NCBI GenBank assembly: GCA_964498525.1 | Contig: CAZCGU010000006.1 | Coordinates: 119,693 to 183,692, forward strand | Length of the DNA stretch: 64,000 bases | From: DTU098 sp964498525 | GTDB lineage: Bacteria; Bacillota; Desulfotomaculia; Desulfotomaculales; Pelotomaculaceae | Direction: 5' to 3' | Shown here: positions 1 to 8,867 of the stretch, piece by piece | Numbering within the stretch: position 1 is the stretch's first letter | How the letters are laid out: every line of letters begins with the position of its first letter | The notes under the pieces: model-generated | What the model was told of the DNA's origin: nothing | The model's database searches: none | Seen by the model: the letters and a program-made list of their open reading frames with translations, nothing else | Translations under genes and position numbers: made by a program

Positions 1-779
1 GTTATCTGCATGGCCTGAGGTTCTATGAAGAAATTCAGTGGATATCAGATAACTCCAAGATACGTCTCCAGGGAAGAAGCCGGCCGGTGCAGATGTTGAA
101 GATAGATATGCAGCCTGGTGACAATGACGCGGTCAGGCAGAGGATGGCAGAATACATTGAAGGATGTATTTCCAGGGTAAGAGAGAAAACCAGGCAGGAG
201 AAGAGAGAGGATGAAGTTAGAAGGACAGTGGCCAGGCTGATGTCCAGCCGCGAACTGCTCAATGTATTTCTGGGCAATCCTTATATTCCGGTCAGTGTGT
301 TTAAGATTGATTTAAATATGCAGAACAGCCGCTTGAAGCTCTGGGAGGACGCTGTGCGCGAAAATTCAGGCGGTGAAAAATTTGTGATCTTTTTTTCCGT
401 GCTTTCAGCCCTGATGACATATACCCGGGCCCGGGCTATGGAAGCGGCGGGGGCGGACGCCGACACTGATACCCGGGTCCTGGTGATGGACAACCCGTTC
501 GGGCCCATATCCTCGGAACACCTTTTGAATCCGTTGTTTGAGATTGCCAAAAAACACCGTACGCAGTTGATATGCCTGTCGGACCTCAAACAAAACTCGA
601 TTATGAATTGCTTCAACCTGATCTATATGCTTAAGGTCCGGACCAATGCCATCGGCAGCAATGAATATCTGAAATTTGAGGAAATTATCCGGGACGGAAA
701 CAGTGTTAAAGATGATGAGCGGCTGGAAAAAGCCATATTCCGGGCCTCAGATGTTAAGCAGATATCCCTGTTTGAATAA
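1..779 (+). CDS. SMC/Rad50-like ATPase, C-terminal part (5' end outside window)
   Basis: The reading frame is open to the left edge, so only the last ~259 residues are present. An ABC/SMC signature (NSGGEKFVIFFS) is followed by a Walker B-like strand (RVLVMDNPFG) and a histidine-switch-like segment (LICLSDLKQNS), which is the order of an SMC/Rad50-type C-terminal ATPase lobe. The stretch before it is charged and helical, as expected for the end of a coiled coil. The residue after the Walker B Asp is Asn, not the usual Glu. The protein is therefore either a slow ATPase or from a family where DNPFG is normal, which I recall for some uncharacterised SMC-like ATPases. Which system it belongs to cannot be seen because the upstream genes are missing. 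Confidence 0.7.
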   Translation, partial: YLHGLRFYEEIQWISDNSKIRLQGRSRPVQMLKIDMQPGDNDAVRQRMAEYIEGCISRVREKTRQEKREDEVRRTVARLMSSRELLNVFLGNPYIPVSVFKIDLNMQNSRLKLWEDAVRENSGGEKFVIFFSVLSALMTYTRARAMEAAGADADTDTRVLVMDNPFGPISSEHLLNPLFEIAKKHRTQLICLSDLKQNSIMNCFNLIYMLKVRTNAIGSNEYLKFEEIIRDGNSVKDDERLEKAIFRASDVKQISLFE

Positions 780-1040
780 ATGTGGCAAGAACCCTCATCC
801 TTGCTGTATTGGCTGAAGTAGGTAGTCCAGGTTGCCGGTGTTGCTCTATCCCCGGCAGAACCCCGCCAGGCGTTCGGGTTGCTCTCCAGCATGCCCTATC
901 CTCCTGGCGGGTAAGAGCCATCTGCAACATAACCAAAACCTTAATAAAGATTTCCATTTACGCGAAAGTATTTATACTCCCCATTAAAAAAGTGAAAACC
1001 GTTTTTGAAGAATAATATTTGAGGCCTGAAACTGAATGAT
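780..1040. other. Intergenic region with an inverted repeat
   Basis: No convincing gene. An inverted repeat CCCGCCAGG (862-870) / CCTGGCGGG (903-911) with a 32-base loop lies between two convergent genes. Neither side has a clear T tract, so terminator function is only a guess. Confidence 0.3.
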
Positions 1041-2603
1041 TTATCTGGGATCCGTAACTGAACCCATGAAGAGGATTGCTCCTGTCTCACTGTCATGGAT
1101 GGCATAGAAGAACGGCCGGTCCACTTTCATGTTAAAATCGTACATCGGCATACTCTTGACGCGCATTTCCACAGAAGTGACCGCCGCAGCTTCGGTGCCC
1201 AATTCATCCACTTCAATAAAAGTTTTATGTTTAACATCATTGATATAAATATCATGATTGTTGTCCGCCGGGACCATCCCGGAAAAATCCGCACCGTCGG
1301 GGTCAAAGGCAGTTTTCATGCCGAGTGCTGAAAGCGCGTCTTTTAGCGATTTACTGTATTCCAGGGAAAAGCGGGGAAGCATGATGGTACCCGGTTTGGC
1401 CTCAAAACGGGAGAGCCAGTTTTCCCAGTTGGCGTAGTTCAGCTCCTTATGGAAATCCGCCAGGGTTGAATTCTCATCCGGCAAAAAGACATACATCGCC
1501 ATCCTTTTTTCCTCGCCGTAGGGAAGCCTTATGGTCTGGAAATCCGGCGCCTTGTAGTAATCATAAATGCCTGACTGGTTCATCATGGGCGCCTTTGCCT
1601 GGCCGCCGGAGGCTAAATAAAAAGTATCCTCGAAAGTAGCCTGCTTATCGAACTGTTCGGTCCAGGTTCCCTGGAAGTAGACAGCGTTGATGAGAAACAT
1701 GATGGCCATGGGGTCAACGGGAGGGTCGACAATGTCTTTAATTAACCCTTTCGTATTTTCTTCTACCCAATTGTTGATAGTGTCCGCCGCGCCTGGATTG
1801 GCAAAGTCCAGGTTGTACGCGCCCGCGGAATAATAATCTTTGTTGCGCTTGAGGAAGTCCTGGTTAAACGCTATGTCTTCCCGCAGCCAGAGAGAATTGG
1901 CGATTTCCAGCTTGACTTTTGAATCAGCGGCCTTCAGACGTTGTAAAAGATCCCGGTTTTTTTGGTTTAAGGCGTCCAGGTCGATGCCGGTGATCTGTAA
2001 TGCTTTCGCCATGTCTTCCTTCGTCCCGGCGCCGGCGCCGTTATATGTCATGTGCAGGGCCATAGCCATGCTGATTGGGGAGACCATAATGTTCCGGCTG
2101 CCGTTTCCCAGTTGGTTGTATAGATTAAAACCAAACTGATTGTTTGGGTCAGCCACAGAAGGACTCGGGGTCCGGGTGATCCAGACAGTCCTGGCCGAAC
2201 CGTCCCAGTCCACCTTTGCGCCCAGGGCCTCGCTGATAAACCTCAAGGGAACCAGGGTCCTGTCGTTGACAATCCTGCCCGGTACGTCCAGCTCTACAGG
2301 CTGGTTGTTTACATAGGCTTCCTTGCTGCCGATCTGCAGATCGATCTTTAACTGCTCTTTTTGGGCTGTCACGGTCCTGGTTTGATTGTCCCAGTCCACG
2401 TCCGCGCCCAGGGCTTCGAATATCGCCCTTAAGGGCGCCAGGGTCCTGCCATCTTCAATTATGGGGGATTGGTCGAATCCCAGCATGTTGCCGTCCAGGT
2501 AAACTTTAACTTCGTCCGCTCCGCTGCTGCCGGGCAGGCCAAAGATTGAGAAGGTCAGCACGGCAACCAGACAAACCATGGTTAAAAACTTCGTATCCCT
2601 CAC
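1041..2603 (-). CDS. Secreted serpin with N-terminal copper-amine-oxidase-N repeats
   Basis: A 520-residue protein that starts at GTG 2603, behind a GGAGGA ribosome site. Residues 1-30 form a signal peptide. Residues ~33-145 contain two copies of the copper amine oxidase N-terminal (stalk) motif, recognisable from GRTLAPLRAIFEALGADVDW and its near repeat. Residues ~150-520 are a full serpin domain. The hinge GTEAAAVT fits an inhibitory serpin, and the following loop (SVEMRVKSMP) suggests Lys at P1 and Ser at P1', so a trypsin-like target is inferred. The stalk repeats probably hold the inhibitor at the cell surface. It appears to be monocistronic. Confidence 0.9.
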   Translation of the reverse strand: MRDTKFLTMVCLVAVLTFSIFGLPGSSGADEVKVYLDGNMLGFDQSPIIEDGRTLAPLRAIFEALGADVDWDNQTRTVTAQKEQLKIDLQIGSKEAYVNNQPVELDVPGRIVNDRTLVPLRFISEALGAKVDWDGSARTVWITRTPSPSVADPNNQFGFNLYNQLGNGSRNIMVSPISMAMALHMTYNGAGAGTKEDMAKALQITGIDLDALNQKNRDLLQRLKAADSKVKLEIANSLWLREDIAFNQDFLKRNKDYYSAGAYNLDFANPGAADTINNWVEENTKGLIKDIVDPPVDPMAIMFLINAVYFQGTWTEQFDKQATFEDTFYLASGGQAKAPMMNQSGIYDYYKAPDFQTIRLPYGEEKRMAMYVFLPDENSTLADFHKELNYANWENWLSRFEAKPGTIMLPRFSLEYSKSLKDALSALGMKTAFDPDGADFSGMVPADNNHDIYINDVKHKTFIEVDELGTEAAAVTSVEMRVKSMPMYDFNMKVDRPFFYAIHDSETGAILFMGSVTDPR

Positions 2604-2754
2604 AGCTATCGTCCTCCATTCGTTTAGATGTTTTCAACTATTAAGACGACTCCAGGCTATGTTTGGTTCGGTGTTATTTGCCGCAAAGATAGAATAACCG
2701 AAAGTCGCGAATTAAAAATCCACCATGTTGCAATTGAAGTTTTAAAATTTATGA

Positions 2755-2783
2755 TAAAAACAAACAAGGCCTCGAAGGCCTTG
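2755..2783 (-). terminator. Intrinsic terminator of tRNA-Sec
   Basis: On the minus strand CAAGGCCT, a 3-base loop and AGGCCTTG are followed by a T-rich tract, directly downstream of selC. Confidence 0.8.
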
Positions 2784-2790
2784 CTATCAT

Positions 2791-2888
2791 TGGCGGGAGT
2801 GTGTGGGAATCGAACCCACCAGGGACAGGAGCGCTGCCCCACGACTGGTTTTGAAGACCAGGAGCACCACCAGGCACCATACACCCCC
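2791..2888 (-). tRNA. selC: tRNA-Sec (anticodon UCA)
   Basis: A 98-base tRNA with an 8-bp acceptor stem (GGGGGTGT with ACACTCCC, one G-U pair), a long variable arm, the anticodon loop CTTCAAA (UCA) and an encoded CCA end. Length, long acceptor stem and anticodon identify selenocysteine tRNA. It fits with the selD-containing selenium operon 21 kb away. No selA or selB is present in the window. Confidence 0.93.
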
Positions 2889-2987
2889 GTATAAACTCAT
2901 CTAATCAATTACCGCGTCAATCATTATAACACTAAAGGGGCGGTCAGGCAAGAAAGGTTCCGATCATTCCGTGATCATTCTGGGATA

Positions 2988-3185
2988 ATGTCACCCTTAA
3001 ATATTCCTGAAATATTGCTGGAAAAACGTCACCCCCCGGGGTTGCAATGGCGGGAGTGTATTATTGATGGCAGAAGGGTTCCGATCATTCTTCCCTTCCC
3101 GGGGTCTGTTGCGTACGGGAAACGATATCACGATGTGGTAGCAGTCATGGATATAATGGAAATATTTCGACAAAATAACGTTTAA
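2988..3185 (+). CDS. Small hypothetical protein
   Basis: A 65-codon ORF with no recognised family and no clear ribosome site. It overlaps the second copy of a 14-base direct repeat (2956-2969 and 3077-3090). It could be a remnant or chance ORF; the rest of the 2889-3399 interval holds nothing else that I can support. Confidence 0.2.
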   Translation: MSPLNIPEILLEKRHPPGLQWRECIIDGRRVPIILPFPGSVAYGKRYHDVVAVMDIMEIFRQNNV

Positions 3186-3399
3186 TACAACAAAATACTG
3201 TAAGAATAAGCAATTAGATAACACCATTTCTTGAAGTGAAGGGGCCGTTCAAACAATTTTCCCTTTAAAGATGAAGGATTTCATCTTATATCAGCGAATA
3301 AATTACATAGGTATTGCGCATGCTAGATTAGTTTTTTATACCTACAGAGAGAGATATTTTTTCCCGTTTTTTTTGATGTGAGTGGATGGGGATATTAAG

Positions 3400-4365
3400 A
3401 TGCTGGAATTTTTTAGAGATATTAAACAGGATTTACAGGTTGTGGAAAAGGAACTTAATACTGTAGTGTGTACGCAAAATACTCTCCTTACGGAGACTTC
3501 CACCCATCTTTTAAAAGCGGGTGGCAAGCGTTTGCGGCCGGCGCTGATCCTGTTCAGTGCGAAGTTTTATAATTACGATCTGGAAAAGGTTTTGCCGCTG
3601 GCCGTGGCCATGGAACTGATCCATATGTCCAGTCTTGTTCACGACGATGTTGTGGACGCTTCCATGACCCGCCGGGGTATTCCTACGGTGAAGGCCAAGT
3701 GGGGCAACAGCATTTCTATTCATATCGGTTCTTACTTCTTTGCTAAATCCCTGAACCTGCTGGCCCGTTATGAAAAAATACCGCTTATCTCAAAGGTTCT
3801 GTCCGATACCAGCGTAAAAATGTGCGAGGGCGAGATCCAGCAAATTTCCGCTTCATTTAATGTTAAGCAGAACCTGAGGGATTATCTTTACCGGATTAAA
3901 CGCAAGACTGCCCTTCTCATCGCTGCCAGCGCGCAGTTGGGTTCGGTAGCCTGCGGGGCGCCCAGAAGCATTTACCTGCCTCTGCGGCGATACGGGCACG
4001 GTATCGGCATGGCCTTCCAGATTACCGACGATATCCTGGATATGGTTTCGGAGCAGAGCCAGTTGGGTAAACCGGTGGGCAGCGACCTGCGTCAGGGGAT
4101 TATTACCCTGCCGGTAATTTGTGCCATGGCTCGCAGCGAACAGAGGGAGCGCCTGAAAATACTCGTTCATAAGGTAGATAAAAGCGAAGAAGAGGTTCAG
4201 GAATGTGTCAGTATTATCAAGGGCTGCGGCGCCATAGAGCATTCCTTTGGGATCGCTTTGAATTATATAAAAAAAGCAAAAGATGAGCTAAAGCATCTCC
4301 CGGATATCCCCACCAGGTTAACCTTAAGCCTGGCGGCGGATTTTATAGGTGTGAGAAAGTTTTAG
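3400..4365 (+). CDS. hepT: Polyprenyl diphosphate synthase (heptaprenyl diphosphate synthase component II type)
   Basis: Trans-isoprenyl diphosphate synthase. The first aspartate-rich motif is in LVHDDVVDASMTRRG and the second in FQITDDILDM. The substrate-binding GGKRLRP is near residue 40. It makes the long isoprenoid chain of menaquinone. ATG 3400 is preferred, with TGGGGAT upstream; an in-frame GTG at 3382 would add six residues. It heads the heme cluster, a neighbourhood common in Firmicutes, and probably supplies quinone for the same respiratory chain. Confidence 0.88.
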   Translation: MLEFFRDIKQDLQVVEKELNTVVCTQNTLLTETSTHLLKAGGKRLRPALILFSAKFYNYDLEKVLPLAVAMELIHMSSLVHDDVVDASMTRRGIPTVKAKWGNSISIHIGSYFFAKSLNLLARYEKIPLISKVLSDTSVKMCEGEIQQISASFNVKQNLRDYLYRIKRKTALLIAASAQLGSVACGAPRSIYLPLRRYGHGIGMAFQITDDILDMVSEQSQLGKPVGSDLRQGIITLPVICAMARSEQRERLKILVHKVDKSEEEVQECVSIIKGCGAIEHSFGIALNYIKKAKDELKHLPDIPTRLTLSLAADFIGVRKF

Positions 4366-4385
4366 CCGGCAAAAGGGTGGTTAGC

Positions 4386-5027
4386 TTGCCTGGTCGTTAT
4401 TCCTTATCTCTGGATTTATATCAAAAAGTTTGCCTGGTGGTTGGCGGAGGAACAGTTGCCGAGCGAAAAGTTGAATCGCTTCTGGAGTGCGGTGCGTTTG
4501 TGCGGGTTATCAGTCCGGAAATCACTTCCGGACTTGAAACGCTGGCCCGGGAAGGCCAAATTGACTTAAAAATACGCCAGTTTAGCCCGACCGACCTGGA
4601 GGGGGTTTTCCTGGTAATAGGTTCGACAAATCAGGAAACAGTTAACCGGCAGGTTGCGGAAGAGGGTGCTGCCCGTAACCTGCTTGTCAATATAGTCGAC
4701 GATCCCGGCAAAGGGAATTTTTTTGTACCATCGATAGTTAAGCGCGGTTCCCTGACAATAGCCATATCAACGGAGGGCAAAAGTCCGTTGCTGGCCAGAA
4801 TAATACGCGAGGAACTGGAAACGGTTTATGGGCCGCAATATGGCGAGTACCTGGATTTGGTCGGAGACCTTCGTCAGGCCGTCATCCGCAACGTTAAAGA
4901 CCCGGAGAAAAAGAGAAAGATACTGGAAAGCTTTGCAGGTGACGTAATTCTCAGCCTCCTCAAAGAAGGCAGGATTGATGAGGTAAAGGAGAGGTTGCTG
5001 AATGCTTATTGCGGTTGTGGGTCTTAA
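4386..5027 (+). CDS. Precorrin-2 dehydrogenase (siroheme synthase N-terminal domain)
   Basis: A Met8/CysG-N-like NAD-dependent dehydrogenase that oxidises precorrin-2 to sirohydrochlorin. The Rossmann motif VCLVVGGGTVAERK starts near residue 15, and the fold continues through LVNIVDDPGKGNFFVPS. I prefer TTG 4386, since the family usually begins with MP followed by a Tyr-rich strand, and AAAGGG lies just upstream; GTG 4377 is the alternative. It overlaps hemA by 26 bases. No separate sirohydrochlorin chelatase is visible in the cluster, so this protein or an enzyme elsewhere must insert iron. Confidence 0.88.
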   Translation: MPGRYSLSLDLYQKVCLVVGGGTVAERKVESLLECGAFVRVISPEITSGLETLAREGQIDLKIRQFSPTDLEGVFLVIGSTNQETVNRQVAEEGAARNLLVNIVDDPGKGNFFVPSIVKRGSLTIAISTEGKSPLLARIIREELETVYGPQYGEYLDLVGDLRQAVIRNVKDPEKKRKILESFAGDVILSLLKEGRIDEVKERLLNAYCGCGS

Positions 5028-6336
5028 CCACAGGACTGCCCCTGTGGAGGTGCGGGAAAAGCTGTCCTTTGCGGGAAGCCACCTGCGGGAAGCCCTGCTG
5101 CGGCTTAAGGATTGCCCCGTTATAGAAGGTTGCGCCATTTTGTCCACCTGCAACAGGACTGAAATTTATGCCGCAACCATGGAAATGGATGAGGGGCTGA
5201 ATGCCATCTGGGATTTTTTGTCCCGCTGGTCCCGGGTGGATATTTCCCAGATTAAAAATTATACCTACTGCCACACCCTGTATGATACAATCCGTCATAT
5301 TTTCCGCGTTGCAGCGGGGCTGGATTCAATGCTTCTGGGAGAAACGCAGATTCTGGGGCAGATACGCTCGGCCTACCAGAAGGCAGTTGAATACGAAGCC
5401 ACCAACCGGGTCCTGAACACCTTGTTTCAGCAGGCCATAACGGTGGGGAAGCGTGTGCGCACGGAAACGGGCATCGACCAGAACCCGGTATCCATAAGCT
5501 ACGCGGCCGTGGAGCTGGCCAAAAGCTATCTGGCCGGCTTGGAAAAGCGCTCCGTACTCATTATCGGCGCCGGTAAAATGAGCGAGCTCACCGCCAGACA
5601 CCTGGTGGCCAACGGTGTAACCGGGGTGATTGTTTCAAACCGCTCCTATGACCGGGCAACTTCCCTGGCGGCCCAGTTCAACGGCAGGGCGGTCAAATAC
5701 AACGAGCTGTACCGGCATATGGTGGAAGCGGACATTGTGATCAGCTGCACCGCGGCCAACCACTGTGTGGTAAGGGCGGAAGACATGAGGCAGGTCATGG
5801 AAAAAAGGGGCGGCCGCAAAATTTTCATAGTAGATATTGCCGTACCCCGGGATGTGGAAACAGAGGTTGGAAAAATTGAAGGCGTAAGCCTTTTTGATAT
5901 TGATGATTTGAACGGTGTGGTGGACAAAAACCTGGCTGAGCGCAAAAAGGCGGCGGTCAGGGCGGAGGAGATCATTGAAGAGGAACTGGAGGAATTTATG
6001 AAGTGGCTGGGGACGCAGTTTATCGTGCCCACCATCTCGGCTCTGAAAAAATGGGGGGAAGAAATCAAGCAGAAGGAGATAAAACGCGCCTTAAACCGCC
6101 TTGGCGAGATTTCGGAACACGACCGGAAGGTTGTCTGCTCCCTGGCCAACTCCATTGTCAACCAGATCCTTCATCTTCCCGTGACTCAGCTGAAAGGCTA
6201 TGCCCTTACCACGGAGGGGCACCTGTACACCGAAATTTTGCAAAACCTGTTCAACCTGGATGTCCCGGGCCAGAAGCCCAAGAAACAGTTGGTTTCCCGG
6301 CATCCGGGCGAGACCCTGAGGCTTGAAAGGGGATAA
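5002..6336 (+). CDS. hemA: Glutamyl-tRNA reductase
   Basis: First enzyme of C5-pathway tetrapyrrole synthesis: reduces glutamyl-tRNA(Glu) to glutamate-1-semialdehyde using NADPH. The N-terminal catalytic domain shows GLNHRTAPVEVREK and the active-site Cys in LSTCNRTEIY. LDSMLLGETQILGQ follows, then the NADPH-binding VLIIGAGKMSELTARHL, and a C-terminal helical dimerisation domain. The length of 444 residues is normal. A GGAGAGG ribosome site precedes ATG 5002. The window also carries a tRNA-Glu gene at 36849-36924. Confidence 0.96.
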   Translation: MLIAVVGLNHRTAPVEVREKLSFAGSHLREALLRLKDCPVIEGCAILSTCNRTEIYAATMEMDEGLNAIWDFLSRWSRVDISQIKNYTYCHTLYDTIRHIFRVAAGLDSMLLGETQILGQIRSAYQKAVEYEATNRVLNTLFQQAITVGKRVRTETGIDQNPVSISYAAVELAKSYLAGLEKRSVLIIGAGKMSELTARHLVANGVTGVIVSNRSYDRATSLAAQFNGRAVKYNELYRHMVEADIVISCTAANHCVVRAEDMRQVMEKRGGRKIFIVDIAVPRDVETEVGKIEGVSLFDIDDLNGVVDKNLAERKKAAVRAEEIIEEELEEFMKWLGTQFIVPTISALKKWGEEIKQKEIKRALNRLGEISEHDRKVVCSLANSIVNQILHLPVTQLKGYALTTEGHLYTEILQNLFNLDVPGQKPKKQLVSRHPGETLRLERG

Positions 6337-6373
6337 TGATACCAAACCAGCGATGCAGATTAGGAGGCCGGGA

Positions 6374-7315
6374 ATGACGCGGGAAATTGTCGTGGGTACC
6401 AGGGAAAGCAAGCTTGCCATGTGGCAGGCCCAATGGGTGGTGGAAGGCCTGAAGCGGCGCTGCCCCGGATACGATTACCGGATCCGGGGAATCCGTACCC
6501 AGGGAGATAACATCCTGGATGTGGCCCTGGCGAAAATAGGGGATAAGGGCCTCTTTACCAAGGAGCTGGAAACAGCCCTTCTGGGCGGTGAAATCGATCT
6601 GGCAGTCCACAGTATGAAGGACCTGCCCACCGAACTTCCGGAAGGCCTGGTTATCGGAGCTGTCTGCGAAAGGGCCTACCCCGGCGATGTGCTTATTTCC
6701 CGGGAGGGGAAACGGCTGGACGAATTGCCGCCCGGCGCTCTCATCGGCACCAGCAGCCTTCGGCGCTGCGCCCAGCTTTTAAGCTTTAGAAGGGATTTGA
6801 AGATGGTCAACCTGCGGGGAAATATCAACACCCGCCTGCGCAAGCTGGGGGAGGAGGGGCTGGACGCCACCGTTCTGGCCTTCGCGGGGGTGGACCGCCT
6901 GGGCTGGCGGGAGAGAATTACCCAGCTTATCCCCCTGGAAATTTGCCTGCCTGCCGTGGGTCAGGGTTCCGTCGGCGTGGAGGTGCGGGCGGGGGACAAG
7001 GAAATTTTAGAGCTGGTCCGGCATGTGGAGGATTACGAGTCCCGCTGCGCCATCAGCGCCGAGAGGGCGTTACTAAAAAAACTTGAAGGCGGCTGCCAGA
7101 TTCCTGTGGGCGCCCTGGGTACGCTCAAGGAAGGGCGTTTGACCTTGCGGGGAGTCGTAGCGACCCTGGACGGGGAGTGGATCATCCGCTCAACCCTGGA
7201 GGGAGACCCCCGGGAAGCTGAAGAGACCGGCATCCGGCTGGCCGAACAGCTGGTTCGCATGGGGGCGGGGGAAATACTGGCTCAAATACGACTGGGGGGT
7301 GATTGCTGTCGGTAA
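6374..7315 (+). CDS. hemC: Porphobilinogen deaminase (hydroxymethylbilane synthase)
   Basis: Polymerises four porphobilinogens to hydroxymethylbilane. The motif GTRESKLAMWQA is at the N terminus, SSLRRCAQL is in the middle, and the dipyrromethane-cofactor Cys lies in LEGGCQIPVGA. ATG 6374 is chosen because AGGAGG sits 6 bases upstream; the frame is open further upstream to 6323. The end overlaps cobA-hemD by 17 bases. Confidence 0.95.
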   Translation: MTREIVVGTRESKLAMWQAQWVVEGLKRRCPGYDYRIRGIRTQGDNILDVALAKIGDKGLFTKELETALLGGEIDLAVHSMKDLPTELPEGLVIGAVCERAYPGDVLISREGKRLDELPPGALIGTSSLRRCAQLLSFRRDLKMVNLRGNINTRLRKLGEEGLDATVLAFAGVDRLGWRERITQLIPLEICLPAVGQGSVGVEVRAGDKEILELVRHVEDYESRCAISAERALLKKLEGGCQIPVGALGTLKEGRLTLRGVVATLDGEWIIRSTLEGDPREAEETGIRLAEQLVRMGAGEILAQIRLGGDCCR

Positions 7316-8837
7316 GGGTATTGTTTATCTTGTGGGCGCCGGGCCGGGAGACCCGAAGCTGATCACCGTAAAGGGCGCGGAATTGCTCCGGAAAGCCGAC
7401 GTTATTGTTTACGACCGCCTGGCCGGCCACAGGCTCCTGGCTCTTGCCCGCCCTGGGGCCGAAGTTATTTATGTGGGTAAATCGCCGGACCGTCATACGT
7501 TGAAACAGGCCGAAATAAACAGCCTGCTGATTGATAAAGCCCGGGAAGAAAAGGTTGTGGTCAGGCTTAAAGGCGGCGACCCCTTTGTTTTCGGCAGGGG
7601 CGGAGAGGAGGCGGAAGCCCTGGGGGAAGCCGGAATTACCTTCGAAGTTGTGCCCGGCGTGACCTCGGCCATTGCTGTGCCGGCCTATGCCGGGATCCCG
7701 GTGACCCACCGGGATTTCACTTCCACTCTGGCTATAATTACCGGAAATGAGGACCCAACCAAGGAAAACCCGGATGTGGCCTGGGATAAGATAGCAACCG
7801 GCGCCGGCACTCTGGTGTTTCTAATGGGTGTGGGCAACTTGCCGGCCATTGCCGGGCGCCTGATGAAAAACGGCCGCTCCCCCCAAACGCCGGTGGCGTT
7901 GATCAGGTGGGGCACCAGGCCGGAGCAGCGGACCCTGACGGGAACCCTGGGGGACATCCAGGAGAAGGTAAAGGAGGCGGAGTTTAAAAACCCCGCCGTC
8001 ATTATAGTGGGGGATGTTGTTTCCCTCAGAAAAAAACTTAACTGGTTTGAAAAGAAGCCCCTCTTTGGCAAGAGGGTGCTGGTGACCCGTTCCCGGGAAC
8101 AGGCCAGCGCCCTGTCCGAGGCCATCGAGGAAGCCGGCGGCGAACCCCTGGAGTTTCCCGCCATCCGTGTGGTGGAGCCGGAGGATTACGGGCCCCTGGA
8201 CCGGGCCCTGGGCCGGCTAAATACCTTTGATTGGGTCATTTTTACCAGCGTCAACGGGGTTAAGGCTTTCTTTCAGAGGCTGCGCTGCCACCGCCGGGAT
8301 GTCCGGGAGCTGGCCCGGGCCAGACTCTGCGCCATCGGGCCCAAAACCGGGGAGGCGTTGGAGAACTACGGATTGCTGGTGGAAATCGTGCCGGAAAAAT
8401 ATCGCGCCGAGGAAATTATTGAGGCCCTGCGCGATAAGATTGAGGCGGGCGCCAGGATACTCCTGCCCAGGGCTGATATTGCCCGCAAGGTGCTGCCGGA
8501 GGCCTTAAGTCAAATGGGCGCCGAGGTAACGGAGGTTACCGCCTACCGCACCGTCGCAGGGAGCGGTGACAGCGCCAGGGTCAGGGAGTTGCTGGCGCAG
8601 GGGGAAATTGATTTGATTACCTTTACCAGTTCTTCCACGGTCCGCAACCTGGTTAAAATGCTCAATGCCCCGGACCTGCAGGCTTTATTGAAAGGGGTTG
8701 GGGTGGTCTGCATAGGGCCGATAACTGCCGGAACAGCCAGGGAACTGGGGCTGAAGGTGGACGTGGTGGCGGAAGAGTATACAATTGAAGGACTGGTCAG
8801 GTCGGTGCTGGATCACTACGGTTTGCAAATCACCTAA
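7299..8837 (+). CDS. cobA-hemD: Uroporphyrinogen-III C-methyltransferase / uroporphyrinogen-III synthase fusion
   Basis: A two-domain protein of 512 residues. Residues ~5-245 are a SAM-dependent uroporphyrinogen-III methyltransferase (VYLVGAGPGDPKLIT, VVRLKGGDPFVFGRGGEE, VPGVTSA). Residues ~255-510 are HemD, which closes and inverts ring D (KRVLVTRSREQASALSEAI, FTSVNGVKAFF, ITFTSSSTVRNL). The fusion is common in Firmicutes and channels hydroxymethylbilane to precorrin-2, which the upstream dehydrogenase then oxidises. GTG start, overlapping hemC. Confidence 0.95.
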   Translation: MIAVGKGIVYLVGAGPGDPKLITVKGAELLRKADVIVYDRLAGHRLLALARPGAEVIYVGKSPDRHTLKQAEINSLLIDKAREEKVVVRLKGGDPFVFGRGGEEAEALGEAGITFEVVPGVTSAIAVPAYAGIPVTHRDFTSTLAIITGNEDPTKENPDVAWDKIATGAGTLVFLMGVGNLPAIAGRLMKNGRSPQTPVALIRWGTRPEQRTLTGTLGDIQEKVKEAEFKNPAVIIVGDVVSLRKKLNWFEKKPLFGKRVLVTRSREQASALSEAIEEAGGEPLEFPAIRVVEPEDYGPLDRALGRLNTFDWVIFTSVNGVKAFFQRLRCHRRDVRELARARLCAIGPKTGEALENYGLLVEIVPEKYRAEEIIEALRDKIEAGARILLPRADIARKVLPEALSQMGAEVTEVTAYRTVAGSGDSARVRELLAQGEIDLITFTSSSTVRNLVKMLNAPDLQALLKGVGVVCIGPITAGTARELGLKVDVVAEEYTIEGLVRSVLDHYGLQIT

Positions 8838-8867
8838 ATTAGGGAACCCGTAAAGGTGTGAAATATT

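Noticed and set aside
782..1015. Plus-strand 77-codon ORF after the SMC-like gene
   Set aside because: No ribosome site, no family match and odd composition; it overlaps an inverted repeat.
1095..1331. ORFs antisense to the serpin and other genes
   Set aside because: They are shadows of the clearly coding opposite strand and show no family features.
3382..3399. GTG start upstream for the polyprenyl synthase
   Set aside because: Adds six non-conserved residues; ATG 3400 has the better ribosome-site spacing, although this is not proven.
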